From NCBI GenBank assembly GCA_023213395.1, contig CM041465.1:102183741-102247740 (forward strand): a stretch of DNA of 64,000 bases, in the 5' to 3' direction. This document shows positions 11,520-23,491 of the stretch, piece by piece. Position 1 is the stretch's first letter. Every line of letters begins with the position of its first letter. The DNA is from Cycas panzhihuaensis (taxonomy: Eukaryota; Cycadophyta). A model generated the notes under the pieces. It was given only the letters and a program-made list of their open reading frames with translations, made no database searches and was not told where the DNA came from. Position numbers and translations under genes: made by a program.

Positions 11520-14166
11520 TCCTCTGTCATAATGAATGAACTTAAATATAATTCCTTTAGTAGTCCTTTATGTATCAACTTTGATAAGAACCACACTTAT
11601 CTAGTATACATATTATCCTAATATTTGTCATTGTTTATTTAGTTGATATAACTATTATTACCTGTACTTAAGAGAGACATACAATATGAAGTGGTAATTT
11701 TATAAAATTCAAGATAATTTTCTTCATTCATTCTTTGGGAGAGATACATATGCCATGTTTTAATAATTTACCAAGAGGTTTGAAATAACTAACATTAAGA
11801 AAATAAGGTTAAGTTTTACCTATCACAAAAAACTATTTCTTATTTAGGATACATTATGATGAGGGAGAAGTGAATGCAAATCTTTCTAAGACCAAGGATG
11901 GGCTTGTCTAATCTACCAACAACATCTCCATCAAACAGGTTAGAGCTCTATATTTATAGATTGACCAAAGCTTTTAGATTATTTAATAAGTAGAAGCTTA
12001 TATTTAGTTGTGTTGAAGGTCAATAATGTCCATTTTAATTGTTAAAATACACTATGCTTGACACTCATGTTGGTATTATCCAACCTACATATACCATTCA
12101 AAATTAATATGGATGTATCAAAACACATAATGGGATTTGTTCTCACATACTAGGGAAAGGTAATTTCTTGTGACTTGAGACATTTAAAAGCACACTTTGG
12201 AATTACTTAGTAGATACGCACTATTGTACATGTGAAATACTTGGGATAATATTTCCTTGGTAAGGAAATAAGCATATATTTTTACTGTGTTACTTTACTT
12301 TGTAAAAGGGAGATGAGGAGAAGAAAAATTAGTTGATATATCTATAATAATCCCTCATTATCATCAAGCACAAGAGTGGTATATTTAGATATAACATATA
12401 AGGCTTTTAAAACTAGGCTCATTCTTATTCACTACTAATTGCTACATTTGTTGCATATTAGATATTTTGAACTTAGAGAATCACATAAATGATATAGATT
12501 GATGCTAATTTTATAGATTTGCATGTCATTATAAACCATTCTTCATAGATATTAGAGGCCAACCACCATTAATACTTTCCTTAGAGGGTGGATTGCTTTA
12601 CAATGCTTTACAAACCATACTTTGTATATTAGTAGGAAGAATAGTGTAGCATTTAAAGTAGGAAACCAGAAGATGTAAATGAAGACTCCTTTTAAAACCT
12701 AAAATGAACTATGTTTGAAATGTTGTTTAATTTTCATATTCCCTTCATTTTTTCTAAAAAAGAACCTTTTTAGTATTATTTCACCTCCTTAAAATAATAT
12801 TCCTTTAAAAAAGGAATTTATTTTTTAAAATATGTAAGTTTTACATACCAATTTTCTTTTAAAAACACTTTATAGAAGATGTATTTTACATACACACACA
12901 CACATATATATATATATATAAAATTTATATTATAATGCTTTTAAAAGTCACTAAAATATAAAATTTTGTTGGTTGATTTTGTTGATAATTATGCCCTATA
13001 AATGTCTCTAAATTAATGATTTTAAGTTTCTATTTTATTAAATTAAAATTAAACATTAGCTTTTAGTGTGCCCATTGTCTTTTGTGTCAATATCAATATT
13101 CAAATACATTGTTATCTATTAATATAAGTGCTTATACAAATTAATTATATAAATATATACAATAATTATAGTATGCTTATGTATAGTCTTTTAAAAATAA
13201 TTAAGGCTGTCGGGTTCATGAGTTCATGTGTTTATAGGTTTGAAGAACTCGATCCCTCCCTCCAAAAATAGGATTTGTGAGTTTGGGTTTGTCAAAGTTT
13301 TTAAATTAAAAAAAATAAAAGGAAGGAAAAAACCTCAAACATTGAAAATAATCATTAAGCATATACTCAATGATACATTAAATAATTATGTAAATAAAAA
13401 TAAAAATAAAAATAAATAAATTTAATATAATAATAAACATGAATTATCTAAGATTAAACATTTTCTATATATATATAATGACATATTAAATAATTATAAT
13501 TTAAGTCAATTGAATTATCATTACTATATTATGATATTTTGTACAAGAATGATAAATGTTAATGGCATAAATTAATAACATTAAATTAAATATAAATGCG
13601 CAAACTATAGACAAGGGATTATATATTCTCCATCCTCTTTATCATCAAAAGATATAAGGCCCTTATCCTCTAAATTAGGTGATGGTAAATTAGTAATACC
13701 ATCATGCTTACATTCCTCGATGATGTCTTTAAGATATACATCTTAACCCATGAAAAGGCCCTTAGTGTAACCTTTGTCCTTATGAGATATAAATGAGATT
13801 CATTGCAATTATCCCATCCAATTGACCTCTCCTAGTAGAATGGGTAAATCCATATGTTCTTCACTACCTCCTAAAAGTTGATGAACTGACCACCTAAGAA
13901 ATTGATCAGTATGCTAAATGTTACAACTATGGCATCTCATACCTATAGTGTATCCATCAATATACCAAGTCCTTCAAACTCTTATCATATAAAGCCCTAG
14001 GAGTTTAGAATATTCCCTATTCATAAATAAATATTTTAAATTATACTATGATAATTAAAACAACCTATCTTGTGCCATAAATATCCTTCACCATTTGTAG
14101 AAACATAGTTATAACCTTTACATCTATATTAGAAGCCATCTTTTTCATCCTCCTTGTATCATACAA
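11520..14166. other. Unassigned AT-rich spacer
   Basis: 2.6 kb of AT-rich DNA with no open frame over 65 codons and no repeat partner in the window. It contains a short (CA)n(TA)n tract at 12889-12920, an aaataaaaat-type A-rich run at 13393-13419, and a purine tract at about 12305-12329. On the minus strand at 13720-13612 a stretch reads IIEECKHDGITNLPSPNLED without stops and looks coding-like, but I do not recognise it. Probably very old transposon debris. Confidence 0.5.
12889..12920. repeat. Short (CA)n/(TA)n microsatellite
   Basis: Alternating ca units followed directly by ta units in AT-rich spacer. It is much shorter than the blocks at 54 and 59 kb. Confidence 0.9.
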
Positions 14167-16026
14167 TGATAACCTAATACACTAATGGTGTAAAATAATA
14201 AATAATTTTTTCTTCTCTTTTCATTTTTTGATACCGAGGATATTACCTTCTCAAGATTATTTAAGCTCAATCACCAAAATAATGATAATAATAATAATAT
14301 ATAATGAACCACGGGACTAGCAAGTTATATACTAAGCTAACAATCTGAGGGTTTTAGAATATTGATCACACTATGTAACACTAGTATGCATATGCTTTAT
14401 TCTTCATAATAGGATTCAAACATATAACTCAAGTATAAATTTCTACATATTTAGTATAATCTTGATATTTAATTTATAATTTTTATAGAATATTTACATA
14501 AAATCAAGATAGAATAAGCTTATTTTTAAGTGGAGAAACTAAATTACTCAAAGGTATTCACCACCCATCCATTTAGAAACTCCATATAAGAATCTACACC
14601 TAAGTCGAGGCATGTGATATGAATGTTAGGGTACTTCCTTCTGATTTTTCACTTGTGACTCAAATCCCAATTTAACATCTTAACCCACTAACTTATTACT
14701 ATCAACTAAATTATGACTTAGTGTAAAACTTAAAGGTTTATATGATGGTATCACATAATATCTAACTTCTTCTTATGCTAATATGTTAGAACTAAAATCA
14801 ATGGAAACTTATACATATGATTTAGACTAAATCATTGATGTATGATTCAAGATTAATCATCATCATATATTACTAATGCATGATCATATACCAAGCCATC
14901 AATATGTGTAAGATCAATGTAGGGCCCCAAACTGAGTTGCTATTACAAGACACACTATATATGTTTCCTTGCCATAGAAGAAGTTCCTACATATTGAGCA
15001 CATGAGCAACTGATATACTCATAATTCTTTTCAATAAAGCATCCACCTATAATAATATCATACCCTTTCTAATAATATAAATTTTATTATAGCTAGCATA
15101 AGGGAAATCAACAATGAAAAGGTAAGTGTTACCCAATCACAAATCTCCACTAGATTCCACTCTATAATACAATCTGTTCTTAGCAATTCTTTATATTCTC
15201 CCTTCCTTGAATGTATTTTTCCCTTCTTAGAAAAGAATAAAAGCTTCCTTTTAAATATGCTCTTCCTCCTTCCCCCAAAAAATGAAAATTGTCTCTCTTT
15301 TAAGGATGAAAAAGTCATAAAAAAAAGTCTTCCCAAAATAAATGAAGATTCCTCTAAAGTAAGTGAAATGATACTAAAGTTCATACTAGTTTGAAAGTAA
15401 GATTTTCTTTTCCCTATAAGACTTCTATCATTAATGAAGATTCCCTCTAAAGTAAATGAAATAATACTATAGTCCATACTAGTTTGAAAGTAAGGCTTTC
15501 TTTTTCTACACAAGGCTCTTATTATTAATACTAGCCTAAAGAAGACTTTATTTTCCCCTACAAGACTCATATCCTTAATACTAGCCCAAAAGTAAGACTT
15601 TCTTTCTTTCTACAAGTCTCTTATTATTAAATAAGAACATAAAAGTTATAACTTCTAGAATTTACCCCTAAAGAATTTCCCCTCTAATTCATATCATATG
15701 TCCTCTTTTATTTACTTTATTTTACTGAGTAATTTAGTTATATTTATTTAGTAGACTTTGTATTTACATCATTTATAATATATATGTATGTAGACCCTAA
15801 AATGTTTGTATGTGTATAATATGTGTATATAAACTTACCAACTTTGAGGTTATATAACACTATATTCTAATATAAACTATGAACTAAAATACATCTTGCA
15901 CACTTGATTAGGCTTTTAATTAGCTCTTATTTATATCAAAGGATGATTACATAAAAATACTAAGTGAAAACATAATAAAAGAATATATAATGCAACATTT
16001 ATAATAGATACAAATGGGGTATTATA
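14167..16026 (-). repeat. 3' LTR of element E
   Basis: 1,860 bp, homologous along its length to 41306-43246. A shared marker is the block containing aatgaaccacgggactagca. The minus-strand start is TATAATACCCC (TGTAATACC in the other copy). The polypurine tract GAGGGGGAATAGA lies at 16039-16027. A 170-codon open frame on the minus strand (15570-15058) lies wholly in the LTR, spans its tandem repeats and is not considered a gene. Confidence 0.85.
15341..15628. repeat. Tandem repeats inside E 3' LTR
   Basis: Two units of about 94 bp beginning aatgaagattcc(c)tctaaag and containing catactagtttgaaagtaag, followed by two shortened units of about 50 bp beginning aatactagcc. The matching array in the 5' LTR (42468-42852) has three long units. 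Confidence 0.8.
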
Positions 16027-16314
16027 TCTATTCCCCCTCAAAAGAAGCATCGACCCTGATGTGACCATGCCCTATGAAAAGGTATGTGTATTATTGTTGT
16101 ATATTCTATGCAAGATCCCAAGTGGATTAATCAAATTCTATATAATTTCATTAGGCCTTTACCTACTTTATGGATTGGTTTTGCAACATCTTTACCCTTC
16201 GATCTAATATTTTTATGGGTTCTACTTATAGTTCTTGTTGACTTATAGATTCCACCCTTGTGAGATCAATACACTTATTAAGGTTACACCGCGCTATAGT
16301 CTAGTCCAGGATAC
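16027..16314 (-). pseudogene. Element E integrase C-terminal, chromodomain-like tail
   Basis: Minus strand gives EPIKILDRRVKMLQNQ, then a decayed strand ending STWD, the C-terminal segment typical of chromovirus-type gypsy integrases, which helps target insertion. It is separated from the integrase body (23556-24960) by element F. It runs to the polypurine tract, as expected for the end of pol. Confidence 0.7.
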
Positions 16315-17068
16315 TGTCAACATGGTCATTCACATACATTCCACATATATTTCATAGAATTACACCACAACAAAGACACAACAAAGATGTAAATTAATAC
16401 ATACTCAGTAATTCATCATCACAACACAAAGAATACACCATTTTCCATGTAACTCTTCCTTTTATTAAGTCAACAGTTTAATTACACAGAGGCTGGAATG
16501 CATTCCTGAGTATTCTAGCAACATACATTCCTTCTGTTACATATGCATACCCAGGTGGTACTTATCATACAATGTTGCTCCAACTGGCTGTCATACGTAC
16601 TGGCTCATGCACCTTTGCATACCTGTGATAATCAGCTCTCACCCTAACCTGGTGAATCATGCATACCTCCTTAAGTACTCATGTTGGTACCTTTTAGCTG
16701 AAGGGTTATGACTGCCTGTTATAATTGTACCCCTTCAGTCATATGTACCCTTTCATTAATCACTTGTTAGGCACTTAATTAATGACTTTTCATATCCGTA
16801 TGTCCGCACGTACGTCTGGCAGCTCAATAGGTCTTCACTGGTCCCTTTGAGTCATGCGTATCGCTTTCGCTCGGTTTTGTTCTGCTATTGGTACGTATCT
16901 GTCATGCGTACCCGTTCCAGGTACGCACCTGTTATACATACCCAGAATGCTAATTTCTCTATTGTTTTGCCTTATGCATACCTCCGTACGGTTCGTACCT
17001 ACATAACTCAGGTTATCTGACCTACCTGTGGTCTTCACACAACCATTGGATCACTTTAGACTCCAACA
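16315..17068 (-). repeat. 3' LTR of element F
   Basis: On the minus strand it begins TGTTGGAGTCTAAAGTGATC, matching TGTTAGAGTCTAAAGTGATC at 23555. About 110 bp are shared with the right side. It contains many gtac/cgtac words (tgtcatgcgtacccgttcc, ggtacgcacctgttatac) that recur in the internal region at 18300-18860. It is preceded by a weak purine tract GGATAGA. The left end is uncertain by some tens of bases because the matching part of the 5' LTR is missing. Confidence 0.75.
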
Positions 17069-17209
17069 TCTATCCTGGGTCAACATTTATGGGTTTGATC
17101 ATCCTTACTCAACAAAACTCTAAAAATTTAAAATTTCGGGGTATCCCTCCCCCGCTCTGTCTCAAGGCGGCTCCTGCTGCCTCTGTCCTCCTAAAATTTT
17201 CTCATTTAT

Positions 17210-18292
17210 CTATGTCAGGGTGGCAATAATAGCATCATTCTCTTTTATTTTGTCTTGAAGGGCAGCTGTCTCAGCTTTATACCCTTCCTCCATTTCCTGA
17301 ATCATTTGAATTATAGGTCCCGCTTTATCCTGTGGTGTAGGAGGTGCTGAAGGTTTCCCTGCCTCCATTGCTAGTGAAAAGTCTTCCCATTCTTCCCAGG
17401 ATGTTTCTACTTCTTCTTCCTCCTCCTTTGACTCTCCTTCTCCCTTCTTCATTTTTCCTCATCTACGGGCAACCTGTTTTGTCCAAAGGGGAAAGGATAT
17501 TCTTGGTGTCTTCTGTAGCCAGGTAAGTACCTTTTCCATTTGTTTTTGTACTATCCTCTTTGCTTCCAGACTAGTCACTATGTCTGGAAATTCTACTGCC
17601 CACTGTTTGATAATTGGCTCCCGAGGAGAGATAGTAGTCCTGGTCAGCTGTACCTCTAGACATTGGTAGAATAGAATTGCCAAAAGCAATGAAGGATGGC
17701 GGAATGCGTGTGTCCTAATCTCCTGTAGCTGCTGCTTCATATTTTCTACCAAAAATCCAGACCAATTCATCTTTTCCCCATCTCGAATCTTCAATAACAC
17801 CTGCATCATGCCTCCCTGAATGTAGGTATACTTTCTCTTGGGCAGAAATATAGAATTGATTACTTTAGCCACCCACTGAAGTCTAACATCCATGATGTCT
17901 GCTACCCTGATTCCGTCAGACATAATCTGAGTATTAGGTTGGCATAATTCTTGCAACCACATTTCCCGGTCTACTTCTGACCTTTTTGTTCGCAGTGGAA
18001 CCTCTCCTTCCTTGGGAAGTCTGGTAATAGTATGGACTATGTCTGCGTCCATTTTGGCCTTCCTACTATCCTCCTTCAGGGCCATTAGGATTTGGTCCAT
18101 GAGTTCCAGGTCATAGTACATAGGGTTACAATAGATGTAATCTCCCCAGCCTGCTTGCTTAACTTTGGCCTGAAATGGAGCTGGTAGGGCTTGTAGCTCT
18201 TGCTTGAGCTTCGGTATGTAGGCCTCCTGGCATCCTGCTGTCCTCATGATGGCTGTGGAGTCCCAGAGATAAGAAAGAACTTGAGCATACAA
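17210..18292 (-). pseudogene. Extra ORF of element F between integrase and 3' LTR (one in-frame stop)
   Basis: A 277-codon frame (18292-17459) is followed in the same frame, after one TGA and two codons, by an 80-codon frame (17452-17210): in effect a 360-codon gene with one stop, at a site where CGA to TGA is the simplest change. The first part is basic and Leu-rich, with RVADIMDVRLQWVAKVINS and HPSLLLAILFYQCLEV. The tail is strongly acidic (ESKEEEEEVETSWEEWEDF) and ends in a short coiled-coil-like stretch. No signal peptide or clear membrane span is seen. The position corresponds to the env-like or additional ORF of Athila/Tat elements. The layout of the central part is reminiscent of the plant transposon protein domain found beside such elements, but I cannot confirm that. 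Function unknown. Confidence 0.65.
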
Positions 18293-18299
18293 TTAGAAC

Positions 18300-18860
18300 C
18301 GTGCGTACGTACCTCTGAAGAATGCTTGCTGTTTTTATGTCCCTGCGTATTGTGATGCGTACCAGAGCAACTCTTTGCGTGCCGCACCATACAGATGCAT
18401 TGCGAAATTTTTGGAGTCCGTTCTGCTCTACGTACTGCACAGGAATGCTTGTCGGTACGTAATGATTTGTCGTTTTGCGGCTTTTTGTCTTATATGTGCC
18501 CTTGGTACGTATAGTGTTAATAGTTTCCATTATATGTACTCGATTACGTACTTTCTTTGGTACATATAATATAACGAATCACTTAAGTGAAGTTTCTACA
18601 GTGCATACCCGACTATGTACTTTTTTTGGTACGTATAATGTAATTAAGCCACTTAAAATCTGTTACACTGTGTGTACCTGCCTACATACTTTTCAAGTAT
18701 GTATAGTGTAATTCCAAGTTATTTTTTTAAACTGTGCGTACTTTAGTATATTCCCTTGGTACATATAGTGTATTTTTTTAATTTTTATCACTTTTTCAAC
18801 TGTACGTACCTAGTAACATACCTTTTTGGTAATGATATCGCATTTTGCACTGTATCGTTG
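18300..18860. repeat. Degenerate tandem repeats rich in GTAC words, element F
   Basis: Four to five diverged units of roughly 75-80 bp. Each has a tttggtac(g/a)tata(a/g)tgtaa half followed by a ctgtg(t/c)gtacc half (for example 18500, 18560, 18630, 18700 and 18765). The same gtacgta vocabulary fills the F LTR. The array lies between the end of pol and the extra ORF and has no coding potential. Confidence 0.65.
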
Positions 18861-19059
18861 AATTTCCCTCTGATTTTTTCAGATTATGCTGCTGTTACTT
18901 ATATCAGTAATGAGTTATGGTTATTTTTTATTTTTTTCCAATTTTTTTTTTCCTTTTTGTATCCATACCGAACTGGATCATGGCTCAGTATCAAGGCAGT
19001 TGATTATGCCTCAATGTCATACAATATGATATGGTATAACCAACTGATTCTACTGGTAG

Positions 19060-20030
19060 GCTGGGCTACTCGATATAAGGCTTGAGTCTGCTACCGTTTA
19101 CTCGAGTTGGTAGCAGAGGTCTGTCGATCTCTCTAAGCTGCACCGATCCATTATCAAAGATTCGTTCTGCGATGTATGGTCCTAACCATCACATCTTGAG
19201 TTTTCCAGGGTGCGTTTTGAATTTGCTGTCGTACAACAACACTTGATCACCTTCGTTAAATTGAGGTTTCCGTAGATGGTGGTCGTGTCATGTTTTTTGT
19301 CACCGCTTTTCCACATGTTGCAACCAGTTTGCTAAGTGTCGTTTCTCTTCTAGTTGCACTAAGTCTTCCAGTCGTCGTTTTAAAGACTGGAGGTCGTCTA
19401 ATCGACATTGTATAGCCACTCATAAATTGGGTATCTCAAATTCTGTCGGGAGAATGGATTCTGTATCATACACAAGCTGGAATGGGGTTTGTCCGATTGA
19501 CCTCTTGTATGTTGTTCGAAATACCCATAGCACGGATGGTAACTTCTCAGCCCAATCAGATCTGTCGATGTCACATATTTTCTGCAAGCAATTCTCGATT
19601 ATCTTATTTGAGCTCTCTGCTTGACCATTGGCTCTCAGGTAGTATGGAGTTGATTTCCGATGGCTAATCATAAAGGCAGATGTCAACGTTTCGATAGTTT
19701 GATTAAGGAAGTGGGCGCCTTGATCACTCACGATCTCCAAGGGGCATCCAAATCGCATAATCACTACCTCATACAGAAATCTCGTTGTGCTTTCTACATC
19801 GGCTTTCTGTAATGCGTGCGCTTCCACCCACTTTATTGTGTAGTCGGTTGCCACCAAGATGTACCGAGCTTTCGATCTACGCGCCACTGGTTTGATTGGC
19901 CCCACAAAGTCGAGCCCCCATCTCTCGAACGGTGCCAAAGATAATATGGGATGTAAGGGTTGGAAATCCTATCAATTAGGTTTCCCCACCCGTTGGCAAT
20001 AGTTACATGATTAAATCCACTTTTTGACAT
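19060..20030 (-). pseudogene. Element F integrase
   Basis: The open frame 19938-19420 holds the DDE core: WGLDFVGPI, ILVATDYTIKWVEA (first Asp), IVSDQGAHFLN (second Asp), and GQAESSNKIIENCL (Glu region). Downstream on the minus strand, after stops, FKTHPGKLKM, LGPYIAERIFDNGSVQL and NGSRLKPYIE form the C-terminal GPY/F module, ending near 19070. The N-terminal zinc part (20030-19940) is frameshifted. The three acidic positions appear present, so the core decayed late. Confidence 0.85.
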
Positions 20031-20134
20031 CTTCGAACATAGATGGCCACCAGAATCCAGATGTTAAGATCTTCCGCCATGTGGCCACCTGCTACTCCTT
20101 CATGCGCCTGTGACATGATCTGGTTTATCTAATG

Positions 20135-20790
20135 CTATCGAATACAATGTCGTAATACATCATCTGGCCCCAATTTGTATAACTCTCTGCTAATGAGTTG
20201 ATACAGTTCTGCTTTTCTGATAAAATTCCTTTTCCCTGTACGATCTAACTCAGCTGGTACTTCTCCGGTCGCTAGATATTCTAGTATTCCCTCATACCAG
20301 TCCATTGGGCCCTTCCATCTTGAGTCAGATCGGAAAATCATCTGGCACCCCAATGGCTTTTTCTCCATTTTTTATTCTCGACAACTGATCGGGAATGATA
20401 TGAGCTTTTCTAGGTTTCATAATGATTTTGAAAGAAAATTCTTGAAACAACATCAACCATCTACTGATTCTCTCCTGCGTAATTGGTTTATTCACCAAAT
20501 ACATTAGCGCTTGGTGATCAATGAAAAACAAGAATGGATTTGATAGCAAATAGTGTCGAAACTTTTGCAATACATAAACCATGCCGAGTGCTTCTCTCTC
20601 TGTCTTTGTATAATTTTGCTTGGCTCTCGTCAGTTTTTGACTGGCGAAGTAGATTAGATGATCTGTTTTATCGTCACTGGGTTGTGCTAATACGCATCCA
20701 ATAGCATATTGCGATGCATCCACATGCACGTGAAAAGTTTTCTTCTAATCTGGGAATCGCAGTATAGGCGCTGCTACAATGGCTTATTTC
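20135..20790 (-). pseudogene. Element F RNase H and integrase N-terminus
   Basis: Frame 20729-20325 begins MHVDASQYAIGCVLAQ (first RNase H Asp), with TEREALGMVYVLQKFRHYLL (Glu) and FIDHQALMYLVN (Asp), and ends in the DQLSR tether. Frame 20368-20135 continues with the pre-integrase linker. Immediately upstream, APILRFPD marks the normal RT/RNase H junction, but there is no RT before it. The three RNase H carboxylates are all visible. Confidence 0.85.
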
Positions 20791-20883
20791 TACCTCAGGA
20801 CCCACGCTTAAAGTAGATGGGATGTCAGGATTATTATTAACTAAAAAAAAACTACGAAAATTATCAGGTAAACTACGGGTTTA

Positions 20884-22068
20884 TTAGTCTAGGTTATTGT
20901 CAATTCTTAAATTATCGTCAATCAGCATATACTCAAAAGAATCTGAATTATTATCAATGTTTGTAGATACACATTTAGATAGAAAATTACATCTATAAGA
21001 AGAAGAGTTTACTTCATATGCATCCTGTAGCCAATAATCCACGAACCTTATACCGTGTTCGTCGTCAGAAGAGCTGTATATCTCCTCAAAATCTGTCGGT
21101 TCTTCTCGTTGGTGATTGTTTGATGTGGTAGGCTCTTCTATTGTATGGTAGATATGTTCTTCCCCAATGGAAGAGAATGTTATGTCACTCGTTACTGTTG
21201 CGCTGGATCCTTCATCTGGAATCATTTCAATCGAGCTTCTTCCCAGCATTGGCAATACCACTTTGTTACCGCTGTCTAATAGAGTGAAGGTTACATTTTT
21301 CCAATTCTGAAGGCATTGCATTTTATACAACCATGGCCTTCCCAAAAGTGCTGGATAGGGTGTTGCTCCTTTTTCTGTTTCCACAATCATGAAGTCAATT
21401 CATACCACTATCCCTGCCACAGCTACTTTGATGTTGGCTAGTCTGCCCATGGGTCGTACCAATAGTTCATTAGCTAATTTCAGCGAATAGGTCACTGCTT
21501 CTAGCTTCGGGCTTCCCAATGTATGCCATGTTGCAACTGGTAACACACTCACTGTTGCGCCTCTATCAACAATTACCCATGGGAATGTTTCCTTCAAGAC
21601 TGTCATGGTTACCATCGGATCCATATCGAACGATAGTATGATTTGCTTTAAACTCTTGGTGATTCCCCTTTGCAAAACTCCTCCTTTGATCCAATCAATA
21701 ACTTGGCACAGAGGAATAGTCAATTAAAGCTGTTTTACCAAATTTTCCATTAATAGTAACATTTTGGGAATATCCTCTGCTGGCAATCCCTTAAAAAGCT
21801 CTTCTATTTGCACCATTTGGGGTTTCGCCTTAGGTTCTTCCGATAAATTTTCTTGTTCATTTTGTTTATTCTTCTAGACATAGACGTATTTAGTTTCCAG
21901 TTTACCCATTGGTAATGCATTCTCCTCCCGGACTAGGCTATCCAATACTTGTTTTACTTTTCTATATCGATCCATTTCTGTCGGTGGATCCAGATATCCT
22001 TCATTTGATTTTTCTTTCTGTTTGTTTTGTAACTTGACATTTTTTGTTTCTGGTATGATTGTCATCAA
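20884..22068 (-). pseudogene. Element F protease region
   Basis: Frames 22068-21874, 21723-21400 and 21390-20884 lie in one reading frame broken by stops. The middle piece carries WVIVDRGATVSVLPVATWH, the aspartic protease active-site region in which the usual Ser/Thr after Asp is Arg. This substitution alone would disable it. LLGRPWLY, the second conserved protease segment, is at about 21345. The following 120 residues (acidic, Ser/Asp-rich) occupy the place where RT should begin. Confidence 0.75.
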
Positions 22069-22100
22069 GTTGGTTGCTTTAGCTTCCCCTTTATAATCTT

Positions 22101-23491
22101 CTATTTTGTGGTCACTTGGGCCTGATTACTATCTGACGCCTCATTCGTATTCACCTTTGTTGGGCATTCTGACTTCCAGTGCCTAAACTGTAGACAAATG
22201 AGGCATCTACCCATTGGCGGTTTTTTCTTCGAGGGTTTTGGTACACCCTTCGTTGTATATACATTTCGAGGTGGGTTGCCTCCCATTCCCCGACCTCGTC
22301 CTCTGAATGCTTTTCCCCTGGGATTGTAGAAACAATCCTTAGTTGTATATATGTCAATGTCACATATATGGCACCATTTCTCTTGTTGGTGCAACACACT
22401 GTTTTTTAAATTAAAGTCACATTCCCTGGTGGTATGTGAGTTCTCTTCGCAAATGTGGCACCACTTGGTTATTCTTCTGACGTGCTCTTTCTTTTTTGGT
22501 GTTTCCTCTTCTTCTCGGTTATTTCTAATTTTCAATCTGGCCACCTCTTTTCTTAATGCCTCCAACTCCGATTCCTCTTCTGCTACCCCTACACGGAAGT
22601 ATGGTTGTCTTGAATTTTACTTTAATTCTCTAATTTTGTCCTGTAATCTCAACAGTAAGGAATCTTGTCCTCTCGCCTGTGCGTCCATTTCTATTTCAAA
22701 ATCTAATGCTAGGTCTTGAGCATTATTAAATGATTTTAGTGGATGAGCATGCATCATGGCTCGTAATTTCTCATTCAACCCTCTTACAAAATAATTCTTC
22801 ATATTGTGATCTGTTATTGTCTCGTTGATCATGCTAGCTGCAATAATTTTCATTCTGCTAATGTAAGTTAGGACGGATTCTCCTGGCCTTTGTTTGATCT
22901 CTCTTAACGCGATCTCTACTGCTTCATTACTGCGAAATTTCTGAAATCTTTCTTCGAATGCCTTTTTAAGCTTTGCCCATGGCTCATTCTTATTTGTTTC
23001 CTTGTACGACGCCAAGGGTACTCCTCTAATGTATAGGCGAATCATGCTTTAATTTCGTCTTCATCTGTAATCTTTTTTATATCAATAAGACTTTGAAATA
23101 GATACACATGCTCTGTTGCATCTAAATTATCATTAAAGATTAGTTTCCCAAAGTCTCTATAGTCATCCATTTTGGGAGATTGTGACTGTCCCCCACTTGA
23201 TAGTGATTTTTCCTTTCTCCCCTCCTTCGGGGATGCACTGGGAGTGCCTACCGCTGTACTATCTTTCCCAAACAGCGGATTCTTGAATGGAGTTTTAATG
23301 TGTATGGGTTCCACTACACCTGGAACTTGTATAGTCAATGGTGTTACCGTAATATAAGATTGATCAGATCCCCTTTCTGTCGAATCTTCGAAACGCTGTC
23401 TCATTAGCTTATTCTCCCAATATGCCCTTAAGGATGCTGATTTCTCTGTCGTTTTGTCTCGTGCATACCTTTGAATGGTCCGTACCTGCAC
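22101..23491 (-). pseudogene. Element F gag with three zinc knuckles
   Basis: Frames 23491-23042 and 23045-22617 overlap by a frameshift at about 23043. The second continues in frame through one TAA at 22617 into 22565-22101. Retrotrans_gag features are visible (MIRLYIRGVPLASYK, then WAKLKKAFEERFQKFR and RPGESVLTYISRMK). Three knuckles follow: CHICEENSHTTREC, CHICDIDIYTTKDC (His replaced by Tyr) and CLICLQFRHWKSEC. The N-terminal Met lies inside the LTR remnant, so the true start is probably missing. Confidence 0.8.

Noticed and set aside
14150-14162. Primer-site-like ttgtatcata left of the E 3' LTR
   Set aside because: The polypurine tract on the other side shows this is the 3' LTR, so a primer site here is coincidental.
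14162-14166. Target-site duplication for element E
   Set aside because: tacaa on the left and catgt on the right do not match.
15058-15570. 170-codon minus-strand frame
   Set aside because: Lies entirely within the E LTR and spans its tandem repeats; the other LTR copy does not keep it open. Chance frame.
16310-16314. Target-site duplication for element F
   Set aside because: The left flank (gatac) and right flank (gttat) agree at only 3 of 5 positions, and the left LTR edge is uncertain.
18159-18530. 123-codon minus-strand frame in element F
   Set aside because: Overlaps the better extra ORF in another frame and runs into the GTAC repeat array.
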